This document shows positions 34,897 to 43,036 of a stretch of DNA of 64,000 nt, piece after piece. The DNA lies in assembly GCA_036557285.1 (NCBI GenBank), contig DATBHW010000034.1, forward strand, positions 21,861-85,860, given 5' to 3'. The notes under the pieces were generated by a model, which did not search any database, was not told the DNA's origin, and saw only the letters and a list, made by a program, of their open reading frames with translations. A program made the position numbers and the translations under genes. Source of the DNA: Ktedonobacterales bacterium. Its GTDB lineage: Bacteria > Chloroflexota > Ktedonobacteria > Ktedonobacterales > DATBGS01. Every line of letters begins with the position of its first letter. Within the stretch, counting starts at the first letter, position 1.

Positions 34897-35283
34897 ATGG
34901 CTGTTGATGACATCATTGCTGAAATTGAGAAGTTGAGCGTGCTTGATCTGGTGAAGCTGGGGAAGGCGCTGCAAGAGAAGTGGGGCGTGAGCGCGGCTCC
35001 GGTGGCGGTGGCGGCTGGCCCGGCGGCTGGTGGGACGGCTGAAGTGGCGGCGCCCGTTGAGGAGCAGACTGAGTTTAACGTGGTGCTGGCTTCTATTGCT
35101 GATCCGACGAAGAAGATTAATGTGATCAAGGTGGTGCGGGAGATCACGCAGCTTGGGCTGAAGGAGGCGAAAGACCTGGTGGATAGCGCGCCCAAGCCGG
35201 TGAAGGAGGCGGTCTCGAAGGAGGAGGCGACACAGCTAAAGGCGCGGCTGGAAGAGGCTGGCGGCGTGATCGAGGTGAAGTAA
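34897..35283 (+). CDS. rplL: 50S ribosomal protein L7/L12
   Basis: 128 residues. The N-terminal dimerisation helices ([20 protein letters not shown]) are followed by an Ala/Gly hinge (about 38-55) and a C-terminal factor-binding domain. That domain carries [20 protein letters not shown] and the conserved [18 protein letters not shown]. It recruits translational GTPases. An AGAGAGAAGGAG stretch precedes the ATG. It ends 30 bases before a strong terminator. Confidence 0.97.
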   Translation: MAVDDIIAEIEKLSVLDLVKLGKALQEKWGVSAAPVAVAAGPAAGGTAEVAAPVEEQTEFNVVLASIADPTKKINVIKVVREITQLGLKEAKDLVDSAPKPVKEAVSKEEATQLKARLEEAGGVIEVK

Positions 35284-35313
35284 GCAGATCAGCCGCGTGC
35301 CAGTCTGGTACGA

Positions 35314-35357
35314 CAGCAGCCCTCCGGTCAGATGGCCGGAGGGCTGCTGTTTGCTTT
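35314..35357 (+). terminator. intrinsic terminator after rplL
   Basis: A perfect 14-bp stem, CAGCAGCCCTCCGG (35314-35327) with its complement (35336-35349), followed by TTTGCTTT. Confidence 0.88.
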
Positions 35358-35452
35358 CGAGAGGTGTGTAGCAGCGGCCTGAGAAATTGTGGCGCGGGCG
35401 ATCTGTTTGGCATTGGAGTTGCGTGCTATACAGGCGGGCGCTGCTTCTGAGG

Positions 35453-35483
35453 TTGTCTGGTAGTAAGGTTCCAGTGTTATAAT
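35453..35483 (+). promoter_or_regulatory. probable plsY promoter
   Basis: TTGTCT (35453-35458), a 19-base gap and perfect TATAAT (35478-35483), 90 bases before plsY. Confidence 0.6.
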
Positions 35484-35572
35484 AGGAGAGAGGAATGTGG
35501 TTGTGGCTCCTGAGATGAGGGAGCCGTTCGGCTGAAATCCAGGGTAGGAGTTTCCTAACTGGGGGTACGACG

Positions 35573-36235
35573 ATGACGATACGCATTCTGTTTCTTCTTC
35601 TGGCGGCATACCTCCTTGGCTCCATCCCTTTCTCGCATTTCATCACCAAATGGCGCACTGGCCTGGTGATCCGCGAGGTAGGCGAGGGTAATGTGGGCAG
35701 CCGCAATGTGTGGCATGTGGTTGGGCCTCGCTGGGGTGTGCTGGCGTTTGCGCTGGATATGCTGAAAGGGTTGGCGGTGTACCTGGGGGGGCTGGCGCTG
35801 GGCGTGCCGATCTGGGGTATCGGGCTGGCGGGGATCGCGGCGGTGCTGGGCCACCAGTTTAGCTTTTTTCTGCATGGGCAGGGGGGTAAGGGGCTGGCGA
35901 CGATGCTGGGGGTGATCCTGGGGCTTTCGCCGCTGGCCGCGCTTGGGGGGCTGGCGCTGCTGGGGCTGGCCTATGTGTTTTTCCGCGATTTCAATCCGAG
36001 TGTGATTGTCTCTGCGCTGGGGGTGATTTTCCTGCCGCTGGTGGTGGGGCCGTCGCCAGTGGTGACGGTCTACGCGCTGGGGATGGTGCTGATGGCGGGG
36101 GTGAAGAAGCTGCTGGATCGCCAGCATGAGACGCAGGTGTGGGGGGCGCATCCGTGGGAGGGAGGGGGGAAGCCGGGCTTTCATCATGCGGAAGGCAGCG
36201 ATCAGGCGGCATCGCAGGATGCGAACGCGCACTAG
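35573..36235 (+). CDS. plsY: glycerol-3-phosphate acyltransferase PlsY
   Basis: 220 residues with five membrane helices. Three PlsY motifs are visible: GSIPFSHFITKWRTG, GEGNVGSRNVW (usual form GxGNxGxTN) and GHQFSFFLHGQGGKGLAT. It transfers an acyl group from acyl-phosphate to glycerol-3-phosphate in the membrane, the first step of phospholipid synthesis. The C-terminal ~25 residues (HPWEGGGKPGFHHAEGSD) extend beyond the usual end and are polar. It has its own promoter. Confidence 0.9.
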   Translation: MTIRILFLLLAAYLLGSIPFSHFITKWRTGLVIREVGEGNVGSRNVWHVVGPRWGVLAFALDMLKGLAVYLGGLALGVPIWGIGLAGIAAVLGHQFSFFLHGQGGKGLATMLGVILGLSPLAALGGLALLGLAYVFFRDFNPSVIVSALGVIFLPLVVGPSPVVTVYALGMVLMAGVKKLLDRQHETQVWGAHPWEGGGKPGFHHAEGSDQAASQDANAH

Positions 36236-36295
36236 GGTACGCTCCCCGACAGTTTTTTTTGCAGGGCCATATTCCTGGGGCGCGCCAGACCCCCA

Positions 36296-36385
36296 CCGTT
36301 CGCCGCCAGGGACGGCGGCGGTACAGGCCCCCACGGCCCCCCTGCCGCCTGGAAGGCGGCGCTACAAGTGGCCGCCTGTACCGCC
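36296..36385. repeat. dispersed palindromic repeats
   Basis: Two units (CGCCAGGGACGGCGGCGGTA and GCCTGGAAGGCGGCGCTACA types) in the plsY-glycosyltransferase gap. Confidence 0.7.
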
Positions 36386-36519
36386 AGCCTCTGTGCTGGG
36401 GCGGGAGGGGACGGGGGTGGCGCCCGCCGCTCCCATGTGCGGCTCGAAAACGTGTCAGGGAAAGAGCCACGAGCGCGGGGACGAGTTGTTTCTACTGATC
36501 TAGCGGAGTCGAGGCGCGT

Positions 36520-38178
36520 ATGCTGATCTATCAGAGTGTTATTACGGCTCTTCTGGCTGTGATGCTGGTCAACACGATCAACAATCTGCGGCTGTTCCGC
36601 CGACCTGCGAAGCGGGCGCCGCCGGTTGATGGGCCGCTGGTTTCGGCGCTGATACCGGCGCGCAATGAGGAGCGTTCGATTGGCCGCTGTGTGGAGTCGC
36701 TGGCCCAGCAGGATTATCCCCACCTGGAGATTCTGGTGTGGGACGACCAGAGCGAGGACCGGACGGCGGAGATGGTGGAGGAGTTGGCGGGGCGCTATCC
36801 GTCGGTGCGCTTGCTGCGAGGGGGGCCGCTGCCGCCGAACTGGCACGGCAAAGCCTATGCGTGCGCGCGACTGGCGCGGGAGGCGCGTGGCGATTGGCTG
36901 CTGTTTGTGGATGCTGATACGGTTCACGCTCCGGGGGCGGTTTCGACGGCGCTGGCGTTCGCGCAGGAGCAGCAAGCGGATTTGCTGACGATGATGCCGC
37001 TGGTGCTTGAAGAGAGCTTTGGCGAGGCGCTGCTGCTGCCGCTGGTGCCGATTACGTTTGGGACGTTCCTGCCGATGGGTCTGGTGGCGGGGCGCAAATA
37101 TCCGCTGCTGGCGGGGGCGATGGGGCCGTTTCTGCTGTTCCGGCGCGAGTGGTATGAGCGGGTGGGGGGACACGAGGCGACGCGCACAGATATTGTGGAG
37201 GATATGAAGCTGGCGCGGCTGGTGAAGCAGCGCGGGGGGCTGGTGGTGTGGATTGATGGGACGGCGCTGACGCGGGTGCGCTTTTATCATAATTTCGTGG
37301 AGGCGTGGCACGGGCTGGCAAAAACGACGTTCGCGGCGATAAACTATTCGCTCTCTGGCCTGCTGCCAGGGATTTCTGCGTGCATCGCGCTGTATCTGGC
37401 GCCGTATGGGTTTCTGGCTGCCGGGCTGGTGAATCGGCGCTTCGATGCGGCCTGGTTCTGGCTGCCGCTGAGCCAGATTCTGCTAGGCTGGTTTGCGCGC
37501 TGGCTGCTGGCTCAACGCTTTCATATGCGGCGTTGGATGGCTTTTTTACACGGGCTGACGATGCTGATGACGATTTTGATGACTTGTTATTCTACCTATC
37601 AGGCGATCTTTGGGGCGGGCGTGACCTGGAAGGGGCGCTCATATCGGTTCCGAGGGCGCGGCGCGCGGCCTGGTGTGCAGAAACAGTTGGCAAAGACGCT
37701 GCTGACCGTTCGCCTGGGGTTGGGGTCGCTGCTGGCGGTGCTGGGCTGGCGCTGGGGGAATGAGGCGCTGGGAGTCGCGGCGCTGCTGCCGCTGGTCATC
37801 TGGACGTGCGCGATGCTGCAACACGCGCTGGCTTCTGGCGCGGAAGGGACGGGGAGCGGGACGCTGGCAAATGTGGCGGATGGTGTGAGTGGGCTGGGCA
37901 GCCTGGCGTATCTGCTGCTGAGCGGGCAGATGACGCTCTGGCTGGCGCTGGTGGTGCTGTTGATTTTGCTGGTGAGTGCCTATGCGTTCCACTGGCGCAG
38001 CCTGCCGACGGCAGGTTCGATTACGCTGGGGAGCCTGCTGCTGTTGATCGGGGGGGCGAATTTTTCGCTGATCCGTATTATTCTGTTCTGGTGGGCGCTG
38101 GGGGCGCTGTTTCTGGCGCGGCGCTCGGTTGGGCAGTTTCTGGGGGCGTGGTTTCAGCGCCTGCGCCCACCGCTGTGA
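36520..38178 (+). CDS. membrane glycosyltransferase, GT2 family
   Basis: 552 residues. An N-terminal helix (about 5-20) precedes a GT-A domain: VSALIPARNEERSIGRCVES, the LVWDDQSEDRT loop, a nucleotide-sugar DADT motif (FVDADT) and the RTDIVEDMKLARLVKQRGG acceptor region with a catalytic-type ED. Nine to ten hydrophobic helices then run to the C-terminus. The GT resembles CrtQ/HpnB-type enzymes of carotenoid and hopanoid glycosylation. The extra ~200-residue membrane half is longer than in those relatives. Product unknown; probably a lipid glycoside. Confidence 0.83.
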   Translation: MLIYQSVITALLAVMLVNTINNLRLFRRPAKRAPPVDGPLVSALIPARNEERSIGRCVESLAQQDYPHLEILVWDDQSEDRTAEMVEELAGRYPSVRLLRGGPLPPNWHGKAYACARLAREARGDWLLFVDADTVHAPGAVSTALAFAQEQQADLLTMMPLVLEESFGEALLLPLVPITFGTFLPMGLVAGRKYPLLAGAMGPFLLFRREWYERVGGHEATRTDIVEDMKLARLVKQRGGLVVWIDGTALTRVRFYHNFVEAWHGLAKTTFAAINYSLSGLLPGISACIALYLAPYGFLAAGLVNRRFDAAWFWLPLSQILLGWFARWLLAQRFHMRRWMAFLHGLTMLMTILMTCYSTYQAIFGAGVTWKGRSYRFRGRGARPGVQKQLAKTLLTVRLGLGSLLAVLGWRWGNEALGVAALLPLVIWTCAMLQHALASGAEGTGSGTLANVADGVSGLGSLAYLLLSGQMTLWLALVVLLILLVSAYAFHWRSLPTAGSITLGSLLLLIGGANFSLIRIILFWWALGALFLARRSVGQFLGAWFQRLRPPL

Positions 38179-38264
38179 GGGCTGGGGGCAGGCTGGCGGT
38201 TGATGATGTTTTCCCATTCAATCAGGACATATCGGCGGGCGAGGGACGCCCCCACCCTGGTGGT

Positions 38265-38480
38265 TAAAAACCGCGGCTAGGGGCTGCGCCACCAAGTCCC
38301 TCTACAGGGACTCCCCACCCGCGGCGGCGCGGCGTTTGCCTGGAAGGGCGGCGTTGGCGCGGGCGCGGCGGTGGGCCGTCGGGACGACGGCGGTACGCGC
38401 AGGCGGCGTTGGCGCGTAGCGCCAGCCTTCGCGGCTTTCGAGCGGTGGGCCGTCGGGACGACGGCGGTACGGGTGGATGC
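38265..38480. repeat. dispersed palindromic repeats with CGTCGG/CCGACG variants
   Basis: Includes two units of the form GTGGGCCGTCGGGACGACGG with GCGGTAC ends, a variant of the usual GGCGGC arm. No gene is supported. Confidence 0.7.
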
Positions 38481-38492
38481 TGGCTTAGCATC

Positions 38493-39269
38493 CTATTGCA
38501 GACTGTCGAACCAGTCGAGGACGGCAGGCCAGGCGCTTTCGGGCAGGTCGGAAACGTCCTCGACCTCGAAGTGGTCGGCCAGCCCGGCCAGCGTTTCACC
38601 GATGGGCAGGCCCTGGCTGGCGCGCAGCTGGCGCGCCAGCAGGTAGATTTGCTTTAGCCGCTGCCCAGAATAGGCCACAATGGGCCGCGCTGGCCCGCCT
38701 TCCAGCGTGGTGACGCGCTCTTCGAGGTGTTGCTGGGTCTCTTCCACTGCCGCCAGACGGGCGCCTACCTCCTGCTGGTCTGCATGCGGCTGGCGGCGCA
38801 GCACCTCAAACTCACTTTCCAGGTGATGCAGGAAGGCATGCCCTTCCTGCCAGACGGATTGAGGCGCTGAAGCCTGGCTGGGAGGAGGCGGGACATTCGC
38901 ATTGGCCGCTCGCTCGGCAAAGGCTCGTTCAATCAGGTCAACAGCCTTTTGCTGCAATGCCAACGATACTGGTTGTTTTGCCTCCGGCAACCGAGAAACT
39001 TGCAGACCAGCAGCCCAGATAGGAATCGCCCAATGGAGTAAGACGTGCATTTCTATAGTGGTACTTCCAAACGGCATTGGCACTAAGACTAGAGCCTGAG
39101 AAAGCTTGGGATGCCTTCTCACACGAGCAAGCTGGCTGCTAAAATCGATGTCTAGAATCCGACATAAGGAGCGCAGTGTGGCCCCCAGCCGTCCATCAGG
39201 AAGTTGTAGAACATCAATTGGCGGAATCGTCGCCCCAATGCGAACCGGGATGAGCGTCAGGTTCATCAT
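38493..39269 (-). CDS. P22_AR_N family protein 2 with ORF6C-like C-terminus
   Basis: 258 residues. The N-terminal ~100 residues match the family: QLPDGRLGATLRSLCRILDI, SQLARVRRHPKLSQ and MHVLLHWAIPIWAAG. A Pro/Ala linker and a coiled coil with EERVTTLEGGPAR follow. The last ~50 residues (YLLARQLRASQGLPIGETLA, then GLADHFEVEDVSDLPESAWP) look like the ORF6C-type domain of phage antirepressors. This half is nearly identical to that of the paralogue at 54915. Start at 39269 or 39266 (tandem ATG) with a weak RBS. The leader is ~410 nt with conserved element and 22-bp palindrome repeats. Confidence 0.78.
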   Translation of the reverse strand: MMNLTLIPVRIGATIPPIDVLQLPDGRLGATLRSLCRILDIDFSSQLARVRRHPKLSQALVLVPMPFGSTTIEMHVLLHWAIPIWAAGLQVSRLPEAKQPVSLALQQKAVDLIERAFAERAANANVPPPPSQASAPQSVWQEGHAFLHHLESEFEVLRRQPHADQQEVGARLAAVEETQQHLEERVTTLEGGPARPIVAYSGQRLKQIYLLARQLRASQGLPIGETLAGLADHFEVEDVSDLPESAWPAVLDWFDSLQ

Positions 39270-39300
39270 AAACACCCCACTGTTATACGATAAAAATCTT

Positions 39301-39360
39301 GGGTCATGGTCATTATAACCATGACCTGTGGTCGTTATGACCATGACCTATGGTCATAAC
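39301..39360 (-). promoter_or_regulatory. private palindrome array of antirepressor gene 2 (22-bp period)
   Basis: On the plus strand, 22-base units begin at 39312 and 39334 (CATGACC..TGGTC frame), with partial units on both sides. Centres hold TTATAACC and TTATGACC with inverted GGTCAT arms. The period is near two helical turns. It lies 32-91 bases upstream of the start codon at 39269. Confidence 0.6.
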
Positions 39361-39451
39361 GGTATCCCCTTGGAGTAAAAGGATCAGCCAGACTCAGACA
39401 TGTTCTCTGCCTCCTTAGTGTGATCTCGCGCAGGCGGCGCTGGAAGTGAAA

Positions 39452-39591
39452 CGGCCATCCCCTGATGCGCGCGGGCCAGGCGATAGGCTGTTCGCCTGGG
39501 TGCTCAGGAGATGGCCGCTGAGAGGGGGAAACTCTATCGGGTGATAGAATGCTCCCAGCCCCATGCCCGGCGTTGGTCAGGAGTGGGGTGA
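39452..39591 (-). promoter_or_regulatory. conserved leader element, copy 2
   Basis: Read on the minus strand: CACCCCA, a 20-base loop, TGGGGCTGGGAGCATTCTA, a TCTATC/GATAGA hairpin, CAGCGGCCATC, and a second arm GATGGCCG enclosing an inner CCAGGCGA/TCGCCTGG hairpin. The copy at 55813-55950 is nearly identical, including ~120 bases of flanking sequence on the promoter side. Confidence 0.68.
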
Positions 39592-39682
39592 GTGGCGCTG
39601 CCAGCGATTGGTACTGGCGGCGCTACGTGGTATAGTTGAGTTGTCAAGGTGCGCGGCGCGGTTGGTTGGGAATGCTGAGTAG

Positions 39683-39711
39683 AGTATACCGGCTGATTGG
39701 GTAGAAGTCAA
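39683..39711 (-). promoter_or_regulatory. promoter of antirepressor gene 2
   Basis: On the minus strand TTGACT (39711-39706), a 17-base gap and TATACT (39688-39683). Predicted leader ~410 nt. The same promoter is found at 56044-56072. Confidence 0.8.
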
Positions 39712-39770
39712 GGGTGAAGGCAGATAACAATACACAGTACGGATGGTCGGCAGCGAAAGGAAGGTGAGTT

Positions 39771-40382
39771 ATGGCAAGTGATGCCCAGAAGACGAGCGCC
39801 CACATTATTATTCACAGCAGCGCGATTGCGGCGGCTACGTGGTCGGGAGCGTCGGCGATTTTGCCGGGGGTGTCGGTGGTGACGGATACGGCGGGGGGGA
39901 CGATTATCACGGTGGCGATGGCTTTTGCGCTGGGCAATGTGTTCAATCGCAAGCTGGATGAGTCGGCGATTATGGGGTTTGTGACGCTGGTGATCGGGCG
40001 GGAGTTGGGGATGATTGTGCTGAAGGGGGTCTTTAGCTTTATCCCGCTGTTTGGTTCGCTGACGAACGCGACGATTACGTTCGGGCTGACGGAGGCTATC
40101 GGCTGGAGTCTGTTCCTGATTTTCGATGAGGGGAAAGACCTGGGGAAGCTGACGAAAGAGGAGATCGCGGTTTTTTTGCGGCGGGGCAAGAGCTATGCCG
40201 ATGAGGTGAAGAAGTCGGGGGAGTTTGCGTGGATTGAGGAACTGCCGCCGCACGTGAAGGCGCAGTATGATTATCTGACGAAGAAGCTGGGGGATAAGAA
40301 TCTTTCGCAGGAAGAGCGGCAGGCGACGCTGAAAGAGATTGAAGACCTGATCGCGCCGTATAATCCGAAGAACAAAAAGTGA
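39771..40382 (+). CDS. DUF697-like membrane protein
   Basis: 203 residues. The N-terminal ~115 residues resemble the DUF697/YcjF-type module: SAHIIIHSSAIAAATWSGAS, LPGVSVVTDTAGGTIITVAM, and two to three hydrophobic stretches. A charged helical tail (about 125-203) with many Lys/Glu follows. In other bacteria this module accompanies GTPases; no GTPase gene is nearby. An AAGGAAGG stretch precedes the ATG. Function unknown. Confidence 0.65.
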   Translation: MASDAQKTSAHIIIHSSAIAAATWSGASAILPGVSVVTDTAGGTIITVAMAFALGNVFNRKLDESAIMGFVTLVIGRELGMIVLKGVFSFIPLFGSLTNATITFGLTEAIGWSLFLIFDEGKDLGKLTKEEIAVFLRRGKSYADEVKKSGEFAWIEELPPHVKAQYDYLTKKLGDKNLSQEERQATLKEIEDLIAPYNPKNKK

Positions 40383-40407
40383 GGGTGAACCGCTGGCCGG
40401 GCGGCGG

Positions 40408-40863
40408 CTATTCGGCGGCGTTGGGGCGGTCACGGACGGCCATCATGGTGGCGAGCATGGTGGCTATAAGCAATTCGTGGCCTTCCTGCACGGCAACGAC
40501 CTCGCCAGAGCAGACGGTGATGGTGCGTCCGGGTCTGGTGACGCGGCCACGCGCGGCAAAGAACGCGCCCTGGGCGGGGGCGAGGAAGTTGACTTTGTAC
40601 TCGACGGTCAGGACGCCCACGTCGGCAGGCATGAGGCTGAAGGCGGCGTAGCCACAGGCGCTGTCAACGATGGTGGTGATGATGCCCGCGTGGAGGAAGC
40701 CATTCTGCTGGGTGAGGTCGGGGCGAAAGGGCAGTTGTATCTCAATTTCGCCAGGCGCGACGTGGGTCATGGTCGCGCCCAGGGTGATCATGACCTGCTG
40801 GCGCGTGAAGCTGGTGCGCACGCGGGCCTCGAACCCGGCATCCTGGGGTATAAAGTGGCTCAT
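40408..40863 (-). CDS. PaaI-type hotdog thioesterase
   Basis: 151 residues. The hotdog hallmark NGFLHAGIITTIVDSACGYA (central helix preceded by the conserved HAG) is at about residues 54-73. The paired strands VLTVEYKVNFLAPAQG and FFAARGRVTRPGRTITVC follow. Residue order fits the PaaI subfamily that hydrolyses acyl-CoA. AAGGGAAGAG precedes the ATG at 40863. Confidence 0.86.
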   Translation of the reverse strand: MSHFIPQDAGFEARVRTSFTRQQVMITLGATMTHVAPGEIEIQLPFRPDLTQQNGFLHAGIITTIVDSACGYAAFSLMPADVGVLTVEYKVNFLAPAQGAFFAARGRVTRPGRTITVCSGEVVAVQEGHELLIATMLATMMAVRDRPNAAE

Positions 40864-40941
40864 CTGCTGCTCTTCCCTTCTCTAAGCTCTACGATATAAT
40901 GTTGTGTTGCTTGCTGGTTCATGCTGCCCTACCTCACCGGC

Positions 40942-41346
40942 TTACCTGCGGCTGTCGAGGGGTGGAAAGGCGTTGAGGAGCCGATCAATCTCTGCATGAA
41001 TCTGGACTGGGGTGACTCCCATCTGATGGGCGGTCACCAGCAGCTGTATGACCGCCTGCTCGAACTGCTGCGCTCGCACCTTGGCTACTTGCGTGGGCGA
41101 GGGGGAAGCGATGAACACGCCCCGCCGGGCCGTGGTAGTCACCCAGCCTTCGTTTTCCAGCTCGCTGTAGGCACGAACGACGGTATTGGGGGCCACGCCC
41201 AGGTCATGCGCCAACTGACGCACCGATGGCAGCATCGCCCCCGGCAGCAGGTGGCCGGTGGCGATTTGCAACCGAATCTGCGACCCGATTTGCTCATAGG
41301 GCGGGACGGAGCTGATGGGGTCGAGCACGAGGATAGGCGTACTCAT
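40942..41346 (-). CDS. GntR-family regulator (YtrA-like)
   Basis: 134 residues from the ATG at 41346. The winged-helix domain reads GHLLPGAMLPSVRQLAHDLG, VAPNTVVRAYSELENEGWV and RRGVFIAS. A ~50-residue helical tail without a ligand domain follows, as in YtrA. The start overlaps the stop of the membrane-protein gene by four bases (ATGA). Here the regulator is the second gene, the reverse of the GntR operon at 5.2 kb. It probably represses the promoter at 42401-42468. Confidence 0.88.
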   Translation of the reverse strand: MSTPILVLDPISSVPPYEQIGSQIRLQIATGHLLPGAMLPSVRQLAHDLGVAPNTVVRAYSELENEGWVTTTARRGVFIASPSPTQVAKVRAQQFEQAVIQLLVTAHQMGVTPVQIHAEIDRLLNAFPPLDSRR

Positions 41347-42392
41347 GTGACGCGCATCTTCTGCCAGGGCCACCCACCAAGGCGGCCACCAATCCGGCCA
41401 GCACACACTGGAAGGACAAACCCCAAGGAGATGCTGACCCATGCCAAGAGGCTTACAACCTCAGCGAGGGGCAGATAGGGCTGGGGGCCACCCATCTGCC
41501 AGAAGTGCTGCTGCCAAAGACCAGCATCCAGCATCCCATCTTGATTCTCCCCCAAATAGCCTAGACTGATCAGCAGCGTCGCCTGCACCAGGCCAATGGA
41601 GAGCGCGCGGAGGAAATTGTCAGCGCGCTGGGCAGTCTGGGGGTCGGACGTGACCAGCAGCCGTGGAAGCCTGACGATGTACGCCATGAGGACTTCACCT
41701 CCCACCAGCAGGAGGAACATGGTCGCTGGGAGGATTCCCAGGATCCAGAAACTGGTGGGGAGCGGGAGGAACCTCCAGTGCCCGAGACGAATGGGAACCA
41801 CTGGCCCAATATGGGGTCCAAGCACGCTGGTCTCGACGATCACCAGAGCGAGCAAGGCCAGCATGAGCCAGCGGAACGCACCTGAGCGATAATCAGCGAG
41901 CCGACGCGGCTGGAGGTCGCCATAGGTCACGCGCCTGGCGCTGCTGTTTCGGAGTTGCCAGAACCCATCCGCTAAGCCCACGCCACCACCAATCAAGAGG
42001 CTTAGGTAAGGGATCACGCCGCTCAACTGCCCTGAGGTCAGCGCGGTCAGGCTCACCAGGGTTCCCGCCGCCAGGGCAAGGATGCCAGCTCCAAAAAGCA
42101 GTAGGAGCATAACCAGCCCTAGTCCCAACAGGAACGATGAGAGAAGCAGATCAAAGCTCCGGGTAAACGCTTGCAAAACCTCCCACCCTGCGCCAGCAGG
42201 GCTGAGCGCCCCCCACTTCCCCAGCCGCCCCCACCAGAGCTGATCACTTGGTCGGGGCGGGCGAGGAAGCCGGGTGAAAGCCCGACGGCGCAGATGCCAC
42301 CCCCAAAGCAGGAGAAAGAGCCCATCACCAAGCCAGGGAATGGTCAGGCAAGCCATCGTGGTTCCGACATCAAAAGTGATCGAATAGCTCAT
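41343..42392 (-). CDS. multi-pass membrane protein paired with a GntR regulator
   Basis: 349 residues with eight to nine hydrophobic helices. An amphipathic Arg/Pro loop (LRRRAFTRLPRPPRPSDQLW) follows the first helix, and a DLQPRRLADYRSGAFRW loop sits at the centre. There is no ATP-binding or channel motif. AGAGGGCAGG precedes the ATG at 42392; the longer frame would run through the operator region. It is translationally coupled to the GntR gene, so it is presumably the regulated function. Family not recognised. Confidence 0.72.
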   Translation of the reverse strand: MSYSITFDVGTTMACLTIPWLGDGLFLLLWGWHLRRRAFTRLPRPPRPSDQLWWGRLGKWGALSPAGAGWEVLQAFTRSFDLLLSSFLLGLGLVMLLLLFGAGILALAAGTLVSLTALTSGQLSGVIPYLSLLIGGGVGLADGFWQLRNSSARRVTYGDLQPRRLADYRSGAFRWLMLALLALVIVETSVLGPHIGPVVPIRLGHWRFLPLPTSFWILGILPATMFLLLVGGEVLMAYIVRLPRLLVTSDPQTAQRADNFLRALSIGLVQATLLISLGYLGENQDGMLDAGLWQQHFWQMGGPQPYLPLAEVVSLLAWVSISLGFVLPVCAGRIGGRLGGWPWQKMRVT

Positions 42393-42400
42393 TGCCTGCC

Positions 42401-42468
42401 CTCTTTCTGTATCACGTATATAGTACAGCAGAACAGCAGCTTGTGTCAAGAGCCTGATACAGAAAGAG
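42401..42468 (-). promoter_or_regulatory. promoter flanked by inverted operator repeats
   Basis: On the minus strand TTGACA (42449-42444), an 18-base gap and TACTAT (42425-42420). A 14-base inverted repeat brackets it: CTCTTTCTGTATCA at 42401-42414 and TGATACAGAAAGAG at 42455-42468. The layout is what an autoregulated GntR operon would show, with the regulator encoded downstream at 41346. Confidence 0.75.
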
Positions 42469-42684
42469 GGGGAAAGCTTGCTCCCTGGATGGTGACCATC
42501 TCAGGCGAGTGGCGGCTTTGACTGGAGCCGTGGTGGTCTGGTATCATGACCGCGAGGCATTCCCGCAGCTCTGCGTCCCTTTGACGCCCAGGCTCTCTGG
42601 AACACGCTGCGATTTCTAGGATTCAGAAGGAGTTTAGCAACCTGTGCAGAGATCAGTAAATTCTGGGGAAACGTTAGCGTTCGC

Positions 42685-42763
42685 AGCGCCACCTTCCAGG
42701 CAGCCAGCGTTGAGCCGCCAAGATGGCGGCGCTACAAGTGGCGCCCCTGATAGGCGGTGGAAC
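42685..42763. mobile_element. MITE remnant, right end only
   Basis: Ends GATAGGCGGTGGAAC followed by TGTGGTGGG. The left part is degraded or absent. It abuts the complete copy at 42773. Confidence 0.5.
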
Positions 42764-42772
42764 TGTGGTGGG

Positions 42773-42935
42773 GGGTTCTGCCAAAAAGCGGGGGCCACCT
42801 GTAGCGCCGCCGTCCCGGCGGCCAGCGTTGGCCTGCCGATACGGTGGCCTGGAGGGCGAACGCTCGCCCTGGCGCAGCGTTGAGCCGCCAGGATGGCGGC
42901 GCTACAAGTGGCGCCCCCGATAGGCGGTGGAACTG
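42773..42935. mobile_element. MITE copy 5 (163 bp) with 9-bp flanking repeat
   Basis: Begins GGGTTCTGCC and ends GGCGGTGGAAC. TGTGGTGGG lies at 42764-42772 and again at 42936-42944. It is the shortest copy. Because the same 9-mer also follows the remnant at 42763, the exact boundary is less certain than in copies 1-4. Confidence 0.75.
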
Positions 42936-42952
42936 TGGTGGGAGGGGCGATT

Positions 42953-42981
42953 GACGTGCTGGCGCTGTTCTGCTACACTGG
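42953..42981 (+). promoter_or_regulatory. promoter of the CHAT-TPR gene
   Basis: TTGACG (42953-42958), a 17-base gap and TACACT (42976-42981), starting eight bases after the MITE flank. Confidence 0.7.
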
Positions 42982-43036
42982 CTTGTAGCTCAAGAAGGTG
43001 TGACCAGCAGGCCGCAAGCGGCGGGGGAGGCAGACG

